A stretch of 7,992 nt of DNA from Alphaproteobacteria bacterium (lineage in GTDB: Bacteria > Pseudomonadota > Alphaproteobacteria > Rickettsiales > UBA8987): the NCBI GenBank assembly GCA_023269645.1, contig JAHFPR010000090.1, positions 1-7,992 on the forward strand, written 5' to 3'. Shown piece after piece: positions 1 through 6,298 of the stretch. Made by a program: the position numbers and the translations under genes. The notes beneath the pieces were generated by a model, which was not told where the DNA came from, did not search any database, and worked only from the letters and a program-made list of their open reading frames with translations. How positions within the stretch are numbered: the stretch's first letter is position 1; each line of letters starts with the position of its first letter.

Positions 1-1662
1 CGCATTCTGGCTGACTTCTCCGCGCGGTGCATCCAGCGCGGCACTCATCCTTTCCAGAATGTGCTTGCGGCCTTCGCAGGCCTGCGCCAGTGCCACTTCC
101 ATGATGGCGGGCGTGATGCCCTGAACCTTGATGTCCATCTGGAGGGAGGTGATACCCTTCTCCGTGCCGGCCACCTTGAAATCCATGTCGCCGAGGTGAT
201 CCTCATCGCCCAGAATATCGGAAAGAATCGAGAAATCCTTGCCTTCCAGGATAAGCCCCATCGCAATACCCGCGCATGGGCGGCGGAGCGGAACGCCCGC
301 ATCCATCAGTGCCAGCGACGTGCCGCAGACGGTCGCCATCGAGGAAGAACCGTTCGATTCCGTGATTTCCGAAACCACGCGGAGCGTATACGGGAATTCC
401 TCTTTGGTCGGCAGCAGCGCGTGAATCGCACGCCATGCCAGCTTGCCGTGGCCGATTTCACGGCGGCCAGGCGCGCGCATCGGGCTTGCTTCACCCACCG
501 AATACGGGGGGAAGTTATAGTGCAGCAGGAAGTTCTGCGTGGTATCGCCTTCCAGCGAATCAATGCGCTGCTCGTCATCGCCCGTGCCGAGCGTGGCCAC
601 CACCAGTGCCTGCGTTTCGCCGCGCGTGAACAGCGCGGAGCCGTGCGTATGCGGCAGAACGCCGGTTTCCGCGACAATCTTGCGGATGTCCTTCGTGCCG
701 CGCCCGTCAATGCGCTTGCCGGTTTTGATGAGGTCGCCACGCACGATTTCCTGCTCCAGCTTCTTGAACTGGTCTTTCACCACGATGTCGTTCGGCTTTT
801 CTTCTTCCGAGAAACCGGCCAGCAGCTTTTCCTTCGCCAGGGTTTTCGCGTCGGCGAGGGCGTTGGTGCGTTCCTGCTTATCGAGGATTCCGTAAGCCTT
901 GCGGAGGTCTTTTTCCGCCAGGTTTTTTACCTTTTTATACAGATCGGCGTGATCCTGCTTCGGCAGTTCCCATTTAGGCTTGCCAGCTTCTTTCGCAAAT
1001 TCCTCAATGAGCTTGAGCACCGGCTGGATGTGCTTGTGCGCGAAATTCACCGCGCCGAGCATCACTTCTTCCGAAAGCTCGTTCGCTTCGGATTCCACCA
1101 TCATCACGGAAGTTTTCGTGCCCGCGATAACGAGGTCGAGATCGGATTCCGCCTGGAAACCAACCGCCGGATTCAGCACATATTCGCCATTGATATAGGC
1201 GACGCGCGCCGCAGCCAGCGGCCCGTTGCAGGGCAACCCGGCGATGGCGACAGCCGCTGCCGCACCGATCATCGCCACGATGTCCGGATTGTTTTCCTTG
1301 TCGTGTTCCAGCACCGTGCAGATGATCTGCGTTTCGTGCTTGAATTTGGAATCGAACAGGGGGCGGATGGGGCGGTCAATCAGCCGCGAGGAGAGGATTT
1401 CATTCTCCGAGGGGCGGCCTTCGCGCTTGAAATATCCGCCGGGAATCTTGCCCGCAGCGAACGCTTTTTCCTGATAAATGCAGGTGAGCGGGAAGAAATC
1501 AATCCCCGCTTTCGGTTCTTTGGCTGAGGTGGCCGCGCAGAGTACGCTGGTTCCGCCGTAGCGGATGAATACCGCGCCATCGGCCTGACGCGCGATGCGA
1601 CCGGTTTCCAGTTCCAGGGTGCGCCCCGCCCATTCAATTGATTTCTTCGTAATATCAAACAT
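1..1662 (-). CDS. pnp: Polyribonucleotide nucleotidyltransferase (PNPase), C-terminus beyond the window
   Basis: The first 554 residues of a phosphorolytic 3'-5' exoribonuclease, a trimeric ring that degrades mRNA and in many bacteria joins the RNase E degradosome. Visible parts: first RNase PH-like domain (about 12-145, with FFPLTCIYQEK and GGYFKREGRPSE); helical domain (about 240-310); second RNase PH-like domain (about 315-545). The active site is intact. The phosphate-binding arginines are R400-R401 in APGRREIGHG, the serine loop is NGSSS (437-441), and D488, D494 and K496 in GDEDHLGDMDFK match E. coli D486, D492 and K494. The sequence breaks off after SAALDAPRGEVSQNA, just before the KH and S1 RNA-binding domains, because the window ends there, not because of a mutation. 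It follows rpsO after a 172-bp gap, the usual order. Confidence 0.98.
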   Translation of the reverse strand, partial: MFDITKKSIEWAGRTLELETGRIARQADGAVFIRYGGTSVLCAATSAKEPKAGIDFFPLTCIYQEKAFAAGKIPGGYFKREGRPSENEILSSRLIDRPIRPLFDSKFKHETQIICTVLEHDKENNPDIVAMIGAAAAVAIAGLPCNGPLAAARVAYINGEYVLNPAVGFQAESDLDLVIAGTKTSVMMVESEANELSEEVMLGAVNFAHKHIQPVLKLIEEFAKEAGKPKWELPKQDHADLYKKVKNLAEKDLRKAYGILDKQERTNALADAKTLAKEKLLAGFSEEEKPNDIVVKDQFKKLEQEIVRGDLIKTGKRIDGRGTKDIRKIVAETGVLPHTHGSALFTRGETQALVVATLGTGDDEQRIDSLEGDTTQNFLLHYNFPPYSVGEASPMRAPGRREIGHGKLAWRAIHALLPTKEEFPYTLRVVSEITESNGSSSMATVCGTSLALMDAGVPLRRPCAGIAMGLILEGKDFSILSDILGDEDHLGDMDFKVAGTEKGITSLQMDIKVQGITPAIMEVALAQACEGRKHILERMSAALDAPRGEVSQNA

Positions 1663-1668
1663 CTTTTT

Positions 1669-1672
1669 TCCT
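1669..1672 (-). promoter_or_regulatory. Ribosome binding site of pnp
   Basis: AGGA on the minus strand, 6 nt before the pnp ATG (1660-1662), within GGATAGGAAAAAAG. It supports the chosen start, which also gives the family-typical N-terminus MFDITKKSIEWAGR. Confidence 0.7.
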
Positions 1673-1706
1673 ATCCTACTGATTGATTTTTATTATTATC
1701 CGCCAT
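1671..1706 (-). CDS. Possible 11-codon leader ORF before pnp
   Basis: In the pnp leader an ATG (1704-1706) opens a short frame coding MADNNKNQSVG and ending in TAG (1671-1673). AGGA lies 9 nt before this ATG. Its stop overlaps the AGGA that serves pnp, with the pnp ATG 8 nt further on, an arrangement compatible with translational coupling. A frame this short can arise by chance and nothing else supports expression. The remaining leader (1707-1743) shows no clear promoter. Confidence 0.2.
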   Translation of the reverse strand: MADNNKNQSVG

Positions 1707-1743
1707 TTTCCGCTTTCCTACCTTCTATCAGCAGGGGGTAATC

Positions 1744-1796
1744 AAAAACTGGCACTTTCTGTCATTCTGAACGAAGTGAAGAATCTCATGCCAGTT
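1744..1796 (-). terminator. Possible terminator or attenuator between rpsO and pnp
   Basis: On the minus strand AACTGGCA (1796-1789) can pair with TGCCAGTT (1754-1747), and the second arm runs straight into a T-run (TTTTT, 1748-1744). The 8-bp stem encloses a 34-nt loop that is one half of the family A repeat and has its own small hairpin. This stem cannot form together with the full fold of the repeat, so the two structures would be alternatives. E. coli has a terminator at this place (after rpsO). The long loop makes this a weak candidate. Confidence 0.3.
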
Positions 1797-1830
1797 GCGG
1801 GAGATCCTTCGGCTTCGCCTCAGGATGACA
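1760..1830. repeat. Palindromic repeat, family A, copy 1 (rpsO-pnp gap)
   Basis: A 71-bp element, TGTCATTCTGAACGAAGTGA at the left and GGCTTCGCCTCAGGATGACA at the right. The left and right halves each form a hairpin (ATTCT/AGAAT and ATCCT..GGC/GCC..AGGAT), and the whole is a dyad with a non-symmetric centre of about 13 nt. It directly follows rpsO. Such a structure could stabilise the rpsO transcript end or be a processing site between rpsO and pnp; this is inference. Confidence 0.92.
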
Positions 1831-1834
1831 GGCA

Positions 1835-2104
1835 CTATTTACGCAGATTGAGTTTTTTGATCAGCACTTCATAACGGCTGGTATCTTTCGATTTGAGGTA
1901 ATCCAGCAGCCGACGACGCTGGCCGACCATCTTGAGCAGGCCGCGACGGGAATGGAAATCCTTGTCATTGGCCTTGAAATGCTCGGTCAGGTTGTTGATG
2001 CGTTCGGTGATGATAGCCACCTGGACTTCCGGCGAGCCGGTATCGTCCTTTTTGGTGGCGAATTGCTGGATGACTTCCTGCTTGCGCTCGGCTGAAATCG
2101 ACAT
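1835..2104 (-). CDS. rpsO: 30S ribosomal protein S15 (uS15)
   Basis: An 89-residue protein, the usual length. S15 is a primary binding protein of the 16S rRNA central domain and forms an intersubunit bridge. It has the S15 signature DTGSPEVQVA (21-30) and DFHSRRGLLKMVGQRRRLLDYL (49-70), with the rRNA-contacting H42, D48 and S52 positions kept. It starts MSISAERKQEV after a strong ribosome binding site and ends LNLRK, TAG. A family A repeat begins 4 nt beyond the stop. In E. coli S15 represses its own translation; no such structure can be recognised here. Confidence 0.98.
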   Translation of the reverse strand: MSISAERKQEVIQQFATKKDDTGSPEVQVAIITERINNLTEHFKANDKDFHSRRGLLKMVGQRRRLLDYLKSKDTSRYEVLIKKLNLRK

Positions 2105-2110
2105 CGTTAA

Positions 2111-2117
2111 TCTCCTT
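2111..2117 (-). promoter_or_regulatory. Ribosome binding site of rpsO
   Basis: AAGGAGA on the minus strand, with AGGAG (2112-2116) spaced 7 nt from the rpsO ATG (2102-2104). This is the strongest Shine-Dalgarno in the window. It contrasts with the weak or missing sites of infB, rbfA and truB, and fits high expression of a ribosomal protein. Confidence 0.85.
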
Positions 2118-2125
2118 ATCTGTTA

Positions 2126-2198
2126 TGTCATTCTGAACGAAGTGAAGAATCTCATGCCACAGGCGGGAGATCCTTCGGCCTACGACCTCAGGATGACA
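2126..2198. repeat. Palindromic repeat, family A, copy 2 (truB-rpsO gap)
   Basis: A 73-bp element from TGTCATTCTGAACGAAGTGA to CCTCAGGATGACA, close to the copy at 1760-1830. The two share the left 33 bases; the right half here has CGGCCTACGACCTC where the other has CGGCTTCGCCTC. It fills most of the 83-bp truB-rpsO gap and overlaps truB: the truB stop TGA (2188-2190) and its last serines lie inside the repeat. It ends 8 nt short of the rpsO Shine-Dalgarno. Confidence 0.92.
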
Positions 2199-3174
2199 GG
2201 TTGAATATCCTCACCGGTTTGATGGCTCCGTCAGCCGCCTGCGCGAGGGCAAGCAATCGCCCCTGCGCGAAGGCACACACAATGCCCTGATGCAAGGAAG
2301 CACCTGCGAATTTCACGGTCTGGCCGTAAGCAAGCAGGCGGGCGGAGTTATCGTCGAGATGCAGCACCGGGATGTCGTCTAGCACTGCTTCCACCGGCAA
2401 TAAAACCTCCGGAACACTCTCCGAAGGCGGCGCACTGTGCACTATTTTTTCCAGATTTTCCAGTAAAATCGTATTTTTTTCCGTAAAATGTCCCACGCGG
2501 GTGCGCCGGAGTGCCGTAATATGCCCGAACGTGCCGAGTTTCAGTGCCAGATCCCGCGCCAGTGCCCGCACATATGTGCCTTTCCCGCAGGTCATCTCGA
2601 AGGTGGCCTCTGCAAGCCCTCTCCCGCGTGCGGGAGAGGGTAGGGTGAGGGCAGCCACGGAATCCGATGCAAGTGCCCTCACCCCGACCCTCTCCCGTAC
2701 GCGGGAGAGGGAGAATACCTCCACCTCGCGCGCTTTCAGTTCCACCTTTTCCCCCTCGCGCGCCAGTTTGTAGGCGCGTTCGCCACCCACCTTGATGGCG
2801 GAATACACGGGGGGCGTCTGCAGGATTTTTCCGGTGAAAGCGGGCAGCGCGGCTTCGATTTCCTCGCACGTGGGCAGCACATCGCTGGTGGCGATGATTT
2901 TACCTTCCCTGTCGTCGGTCGCGGTGGCTGCGCCAAAGCTTACGGTAAAAACGTAGGTTTTTGTGCTATCCATGCAATACGCAATAGTTTTTGTGGCTTC
3001 GCCGAATGCAATCGGCAGCACACCGGAGGCCAGCGGATCAAGCGTTCCCGCATGGCCGAGCTTCTGCACCCGCGTGAGCCATTTTACCTTATTCACCACA
3101 TCAGCGGAAGTCATCCCCACCGGCTTGTCAATCGCCAGCCAGCCGTGGAGGGGGATGCGGGGGAGTTTTTGCAT
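2188..3174 (-). CDS. truB: tRNA pseudouridine(55) synthase TruB, with an in-frame repeat insertion
   Basis: A 328-residue enzyme that converts U55 of the tRNA T-loop to pseudouridine. The N-terminus shows LAIDKPVGMTS (13-23) and the catalytic motif GHAGTLDPLASGVL (40-53) with aspartate D46. PPVYSAIKVGGERAYKLAR (121-139) and CGKGTYVRALARDLA (196-210) are also canonical, and a TruB C-terminal domain follows (about 261-325, ending KPVRIFNL). Between the strand REVEVF (149-154) and AEATFEMTCGKGTY lie about 32 residues (155-186, including LSRVRERVG and TLPSPARGRG). These are encoded by a palindromic repeat and do not belong to the family. Without them the protein would be about 296 residues. The reading frame stays intact through it. 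The last codons, LSS and TGA, come from a second repeat (2126-2198). The start ATG has only GGGGTGA upstream, at the end of a family B repeat. Activity is likely but unproven. Confidence 0.96.
   Translation of the reverse strand: MQKLPRIPLHGWLAIDKPVGMTSADVVNKVKWLTRVQKLGHAGTLDPLASGVLPIAFGEATKTIAYCMDSTKTYVFTVSFGAATATDDREGKIIATSDVLPTCEEIEAALPAFTGKILQTPPVYSAIKVGGERAYKLAREGEKVELKAREVEVFSLSRVRERVGVRALASDSVAALTLPSPARGRGLAEATFEMTCGKGTYVRALARDLALKLGTFGHITALRRTRVGHFTEKNTILLENLEKIVHSAPPSESVPEVLLPVEAVLDDIPVLHLDDNSARLLAYGQTVKFAGASLHQGIVCAFAQGRLLALAQAADGAIKPVRIFNLSS
2617..2711. repeat. Palindromic repeat, family D, inside truB coding sequence
   Basis: A 95-bp compound palindrome. Terminal hairpins are 2617-2640 (CCCTCTCCCGC, GT, GCGGGAGAGGG) and 2688-2711 (CCCTCTCCCGT, AC, GCGGGAGAGGG). 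Inside them an 11-bp inverted pair, GGGTGAGGGCA (2643-2653) and TGCCCTCACCC (2674-2684), flanks a 20-nt centre. The whole is nearly symmetric about 2664. It resembles the CCCTCACCCCAACCCTCTCCC-type repeat common between genes in many proteobacteria. Here it lies inside truB and is translated in frame as residues about 155-186. Confidence 0.93.
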
Positions 3175-3181
3175 AATATAG

Positions 3182-3233
3182 TGTCACCCCGCATTTATTG
3201 CGGGGTTAACCCCGCAACAAGTGCGGGGTGACA
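3182..3233. repeat. Palindromic repeat, family B (rbfA-truB gap)
   Basis: A 52-bp near-perfect palindrome, TGTCACCCCGCA (3182-3193) to TGCGGGGTGACA (3222-3233), centred on GTTAAC (3205-3210). It can fold as one long stem or as two hairpins with CCCCGCA/TGCGGGG stems and 5-nt loops. Its ends (TGTCA...TGACA) are the same as those of family A, though the interior differs. Read on the minus strand, its far end gives GGGGTGA 9 nt before the truB ATG, so the repeat may provide the truB ribosome binding site. No T-tract follows it in the direction of transcription, so it is not a classical terminator. Confidence 0.92.
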
Positions 3234-3243
3234 ATGATTATTA

Positions 3244-3639
3244 CTATTCATTTTTCTCAATGTCCCTGCGGACTTCCGGTTTGTTGAAAATATCCTCCAG
3301 TGCCTGGGCGCGCTCAAAGGTGGTATCCAGCCGGAACAGGATGGCGGGCATGAAGCGGAGCTGCACTTTTCTGGAGATCAGCCCGCGTAGCCGGGGGCAG
3401 AGCGCATCCAGGCTTTTCATGGTGCTTTCCTTGTTTTTTCCGCCGAAGGGGATGACATACACCGTGGCGTTGCGCAAATCAGCACTGACGCGTACCTCCG
3501 AAACCGTCACCGCCAGGCGCTCCGTGGTTTCCACATTGTAAAAATCCTCGCGCATGAAGGTGTCGGAGAGTGCATGGCGCAGTTCTTCGCCCACTTTGAG
3601 CTGGCGCTGGGAGGGGGGCTTTTTGCTGTGGGTGGCCAT
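3244..3639 (-). CDS. rbfA: 30S ribosome-binding factor RbfA
   Basis: A 131-residue RbfA, the single-KH-fold protein that binds the 30S neck, helps 16S rRNA 5'-end maturation and is needed for cold adaptation in E. coli. It starts MATHSKKPPSQRQLKVGEEL, matching the alphaproteobacterial form SQRQLRVGE(L/I)RHAL. The core contains EVRVSADLRNATVYVIPFGG (48-67) and the C-terminal LFRLDTTFERAQALEDIF (101-118). Length is normal. Oddities: no Shine-Dalgarno is visible, because the bases before the ATG are the arm of a family C palindrome ending 3 nt upstream. The stop TAG is followed in frame by TAA TAA, a triple stop. Confidence 0.96.
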   Translation of the reverse strand: MATHSKKPPSQRQLKVGEELRHALSDTFMREDFYNVETTERLAVTVSEVRVSADLRNATVYVIPFGGKNKESTMKSLDALCPRLRGLISRKVQLRFMPAILFRLDTTFERAQALEDIFNKPEVRRDIEKNE

Positions 3640-3642
3640 ATT

Positions 3643-3722
3643 CGTTAATCGTTATTCGTTAATGGTTAATGGCTACCCGTTTACGTTTTATACCAGTAAC
3701 GATTAACGAATAACGATTAACG
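3643..3722. repeat. Palindromic repeat, family C, copy 1 (infB-rbfA gap)
   Basis: An 80-bp element: arms 3643-3668 and 3697-3722, each 26 bp and complementary at 25 of 26 positions, around a 28-nt loop (3669-3696) ending CCAG. The right arm begins TAACGATTAACGAATAACG. In the transcript it would form a long AU-rich hairpin between the infB stop (2 nt away) and the rbfA ATG (3 nt away), filling nearly the whole 85-bp gap. No T-run follows. The arms are themselves made of near-direct repeats of TAACGA/TAACGAA, so slipped pairings are possible. Confidence 0.9.
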
Positions 3723-3724
3723 CT

Positions 3725-6187
3725 CTAAGAAACTACCGCCGCTTCCTGGGTTTTCTCGAAGCATTCGATGACATCGCCTTCCTTGATGTCCTCGTAATTC
3801 TCGAAGGCCATGCCGCACTCGAAGCCTTCGCGTACTTCCGCAACATCGTCCTTGAACCGCTTGAGGGTTTTGAGCTTGCCTTCGTGGATGACCACGTTAT
3901 CGCGCAACAGGCGCACACCCGCGCCGCGCTTCACGATGCCTTCCGTAATTTTGCAGCCCGCGACCTTGCCGGATTTCGTCACCTTGAACACCTGTTGGAT
4001 GGCGGCGTAGCCGATCATGTTTTCGCGTGTAATTGGAGCCATCAGGCCGCCCACCACGCCTTTCATGTCATCAATCAGGTTGTAGATGATGGAATAATAG
4101 CGGATATCCACTTTCTCCGAGGAAGCAAGCTGCTTCACTGCCGTGGCGGCGCGCACGTTGAAACCCACGATAATCGCCCCCGTGGCACTTGCGAGCGTTA
4201 CGTCCGATTCCGAAATCGCGCCCGCGCCGGAGTGGATGAACTTCACCTTCACTTCATCGTTGGAGATTTTTTCGAGGCTGCCGATAATGGCTTCCACCGA
4301 GCCTTGCACGTCGCCCTTCACGATGATGCGGAGTTCCTTGCCGCCATCCTTCGCCGCCCGGAACATTTTTTCCAGCGCGTTTTCGCCGGTGGTGGCGAGA
4401 AGGTTCCCCGCCGCGCGCAGATCGCGCTGCAGCTTGATGCGGTAGTCAATCACATCCCGCGCCTGTTTTTCTGTCGTGGTCACGGCGAACTCATCGCCCG
4501 CGCTCGGCAGTTCGTTGAAGCCCTGGACTTCCACCGGCATGGAGGGACCCGCCTCACTGATGGATTGCCCGCGATCATTGGTGATGACCTTGATTTTTCC
4601 AAAGCCACGGCCTGCAATAACAATATCGCCGACGCGCAGCGTTCCCCGTTGCACCAGCAGCGTGACCATCACGCCCTTGCCCTTGTCCACTTCCGCCTCG
4701 ATGACTGTGCCTTCTGCGCGCTGTGCGGGGCTGGCTTGCAGTTCCAGCATTTCCGCCTGAAGGAGAATCGCCTCCAGCAGTGTGTCGAGGTTGGTGCGTT
4801 GTTTCGCGGAAATCGGCACGACAATGGTTTGCCCGCCGAAATCCTCTGCGACCAGCTCGTGCGAGAGCAGTTCGTTTTTTACGCGTTCAATATCTGCCGA
4901 GGGTTTGTCAATTTTATTGACGGCCACGATGATCGGCACTTCTGCCGCCTTGGCGTGGCTGATGGCCTCGATGGTCTGCGGCATGATGCCGTCATCCGCC
5001 GCCACCACCAGCACCACAATATCCGTGACGTGCGCGCCGCGCTTGCGCATGGCGGTGAAGGCCGCGTGGCCGGGCGTATCGAGGAAGGTGATGGCGTCGC
5101 CTTCCGGTGTGCGGATCTGGTATGCGCCGATATGCTGCGTGATTCCGCCCGCCTCGCCCGCAACCACATTGGTCTGGCGGAGCGCATCCAGCAGGCTGGT
5201 TTTTCCGTGATCCACGTGCCCCATGATCGTAACGACGGGGGGGCGGGGACGGAGTGATTCCGGTGTTGCCACTTCCTGCTTCAGGATATTTTCGATGTCG
5301 GCATCCGTCACGCGCTTGAAACCGCGCCCAAGGCCGGTGACCACCAGTTCGGCGGTGTCGGCATCAATGGTATCCGTGGTTTTGGACATCATGCCGAGCT
5401 TCATCAGCTCCTTCACCACTTCCTGGCTGCGCACGGCGAGGCGGTTGGCGAGTTCCTGCACCGTGATGGTTTCGGGGAGAATAACGTCACGCAACACGAT
5501 TTCGCCCGGAGCACCGTCATCACCGCTCTGACGCTTGGCTTTCTCGCGGCGACGCTTGATGGATGCCAGGCTGCGCATACGCTCTTCCTGATCGAAGAAC
5601 GCGGCATTGGTGATGGTGAGTTTTTCCTTGCGCCATTTATCCTCGCCCACTTTCGGCTTGACGACTTTGACTTCTTCTTCCTTGTCGGATTTTTTCTTCT
5701 TTTCCGTGTGGATGACGGCTTCGCGTTCCGCATCTTCTGCCGCTGTGGGGCCGTGATCAATAATCTTGAGGCCGGGCAATTTGGGCAGATCAAAATTCGT
5801 TTTGCTTTCGGGGAGAGAGGGTGCTGCTTCCTCCGCCTTTGTTTTTAGCACACCTGGGCGCGACGGGCGGATGTCCAGCTTTTCCGAAACTGGTTGGTTC
5901 GCGGCCTGCTCCAGCACACGGAGCCGCGCGGTGCGCTCACTTTCTGTCAGATTGCTCGGAAGCTGGTCGTCGTCCGTGGCAGGGCGCGCGGCTGAAGGCG
6001 CGGTGGTTTCGGTGAGCGCGCCGCCATCCTGCCGTGAGAAGGTACGCGTTTTTTTCACCTCTACGGCCACGGTTTTGGATCGCCCGCGTGAAAAAGTCTG
6101 CTGCACTTTTCCGCTTTCCACCGTGCGGGTAAGCTGCAGCTTCATCGGAGCCGAGAGTTCTTTCTTATGTTCGCCGTTTTCAGCCAT
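3725..6187 (-). CDS. infB: Translation initiation factor IF-2
   Basis: An 820-residue GTPase that brings initiator fMet-tRNA to the 30S subunit and promotes subunit joining. The N-terminal extension is charged and low in complexity (about 1-225). It opens with a block typical of alphaproteobacterial IF2 (MKLQLTRTVESGKVQQTFSR, then GRSKTVAVEVKK), followed by a lysine-rich stretch (163-189). The IF2_N domain is at about 229-281. The GTPase domain has G1 GHVDHGKT (323-330), G3 DTPGH (370-374), G4 NKID (424-427) and G5 SAK (460-462). Domain II, domain III (VKGDVQGSVEAI, about 623-634) and the C-terminal tRNA-binding domain complete the protein. All key residues are present. The upstream region offers only a weak Shine-Dalgarno (CGAGAAATT before the ATG). 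The stop is TAG, and a family C repeat starts 2 nt after it. Confidence 0.98.
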   Translation of the reverse strand: MAENGEHKKELSAPMKLQLTRTVESGKVQQTFSRGRSKTVAVEVKKTRTFSRQDGGALTETTAPSAARPATDDDQLPSNLTESERTARLRVLEQAANQPVSEKLDIRPSRPGVLKTKAEEAAPSLPESKTNFDLPKLPGLKIIDHGPTAAEDAEREAVIHTEKKKKSDKEEEVKVVKPKVGEDKWRKEKLTITNAAFFDQEERMRSLASIKRRREKAKRQSGDDGAPGEIVLRDVILPETITVQELANRLAVRSQEVVKELMKLGMMSKTTDTIDADTAELVVTGLGRGFKRVTDADIENILKQEVATPESLRPRPPVVTIMGHVDHGKTSLLDALRQTNVVAGEAGGITQHIGAYQIRTPEGDAITFLDTPGHAAFTAMRKRGAHVTDIVVLVVAADDGIMPQTIEAISHAKAAEVPIIVAVNKIDKPSADIERVKNELLSHELVAEDFGGQTIVVPISAKQRTNLDTLLEAILLQAEMLELQASPAQRAEGTVIEAEVDKGKGVMVTLLVQRGTLRVGDIVIAGRGFGKIKVITNDRGQSISEAGPSMPVEVQGFNELPSAGDEFAVTTTEKQARDVIDYRIKLQRDLRAAGNLLATTGENALEKMFRAAKDGGKELRIIVKGDVQGSVEAIIGSLEKISNDEVKVKFIHSGAGAISESDVTLASATGAIIVGFNVRAATAVKQLASSEKVDIRYYSIIYNLIDDMKGVVGGLMAPITRENMIGYAAIQQVFKVTKSGKVAGCKITEGIVKRGAGVRLLRDNVVIHEGKLKTLKRFKDDVAEVREGFECGMAFENYEDIKEGDVIECFEKTQEAAVVS

Positions 6188-6216
6188 AATTTCTCGTTAC
6201 TCGTTATAGGTTTTAT

Positions 6217-6296
6217 CGTTATTCGTTAATAGTTAATCGTTAAGGGGGCGGGATGCCTGATGTGCTCCAGTAACGAATCACGAATAACGATTAACG
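6217..6296. repeat. Palindromic repeat, family C, copy 2 (nusA-infB gap)
   Basis: An 80-bp element with two 26-bp arms (6217-6242 and 6271-6296) around a 28-nt loop (6243-6270). The arms are built from the units CGTTA, ATCGTTA and TTCGTTA. They match in inverted orientation at 21 of 26 positions by eye. The loop ends in CCAG. The other copy (3643-3722) has the same 26-28-26 layout, a loop that also ends CCAG, and the same position 2 nt after a TAG stop codon. Between this copy and infB lie another 29 bp of similar CGTTA-like sequence (6188-6216), perhaps a decayed part of an element. Confidence 0.8.
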
Positions 6297-6298
6297 AC

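Noticed and set aside
61..1527. Long plus-strand open frame opposite pnp (488 codons)
   Set aside because: It is antisense to a clearly conserved PNPase. Its product is rich in H, F and R, as expected for a shadow frame, and resembles no family.
1..1662. pnp as a truncated pseudogene lacking KH and S1 domains
   Set aside because: The frame is open at the window edge, so the missing domains lie outside the window.
2188..2190. UGA read as an amino acid (alternative code)
   Set aside because: TruB homology ends right before this TGA, tryptophans checked in the proteins are TGG, and no in-frame TGA interrupts any conserved gene.
1760..2198. Two similar repeats about 300 bp apart as a CRISPR or a transposon with terminal repeats
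   Set aside because: The spacing is set by rpsO, the copies are palindromic and not regularly spaced, and the segment between them encodes only S15, so neither a CRISPR array nor a composite element fits.
3182..3233. Family B hairpin as an intrinsic terminator
   Set aside because: The stem is strong and GC-rich but no T-run follows on either strand, and truB must be read through it.
3884..5257. Long plus-strand open frame opposite infB (457 codons)
   Set aside because: Antisense to the IF2 GTPase region, with shadow-type composition and no recognisable domain.
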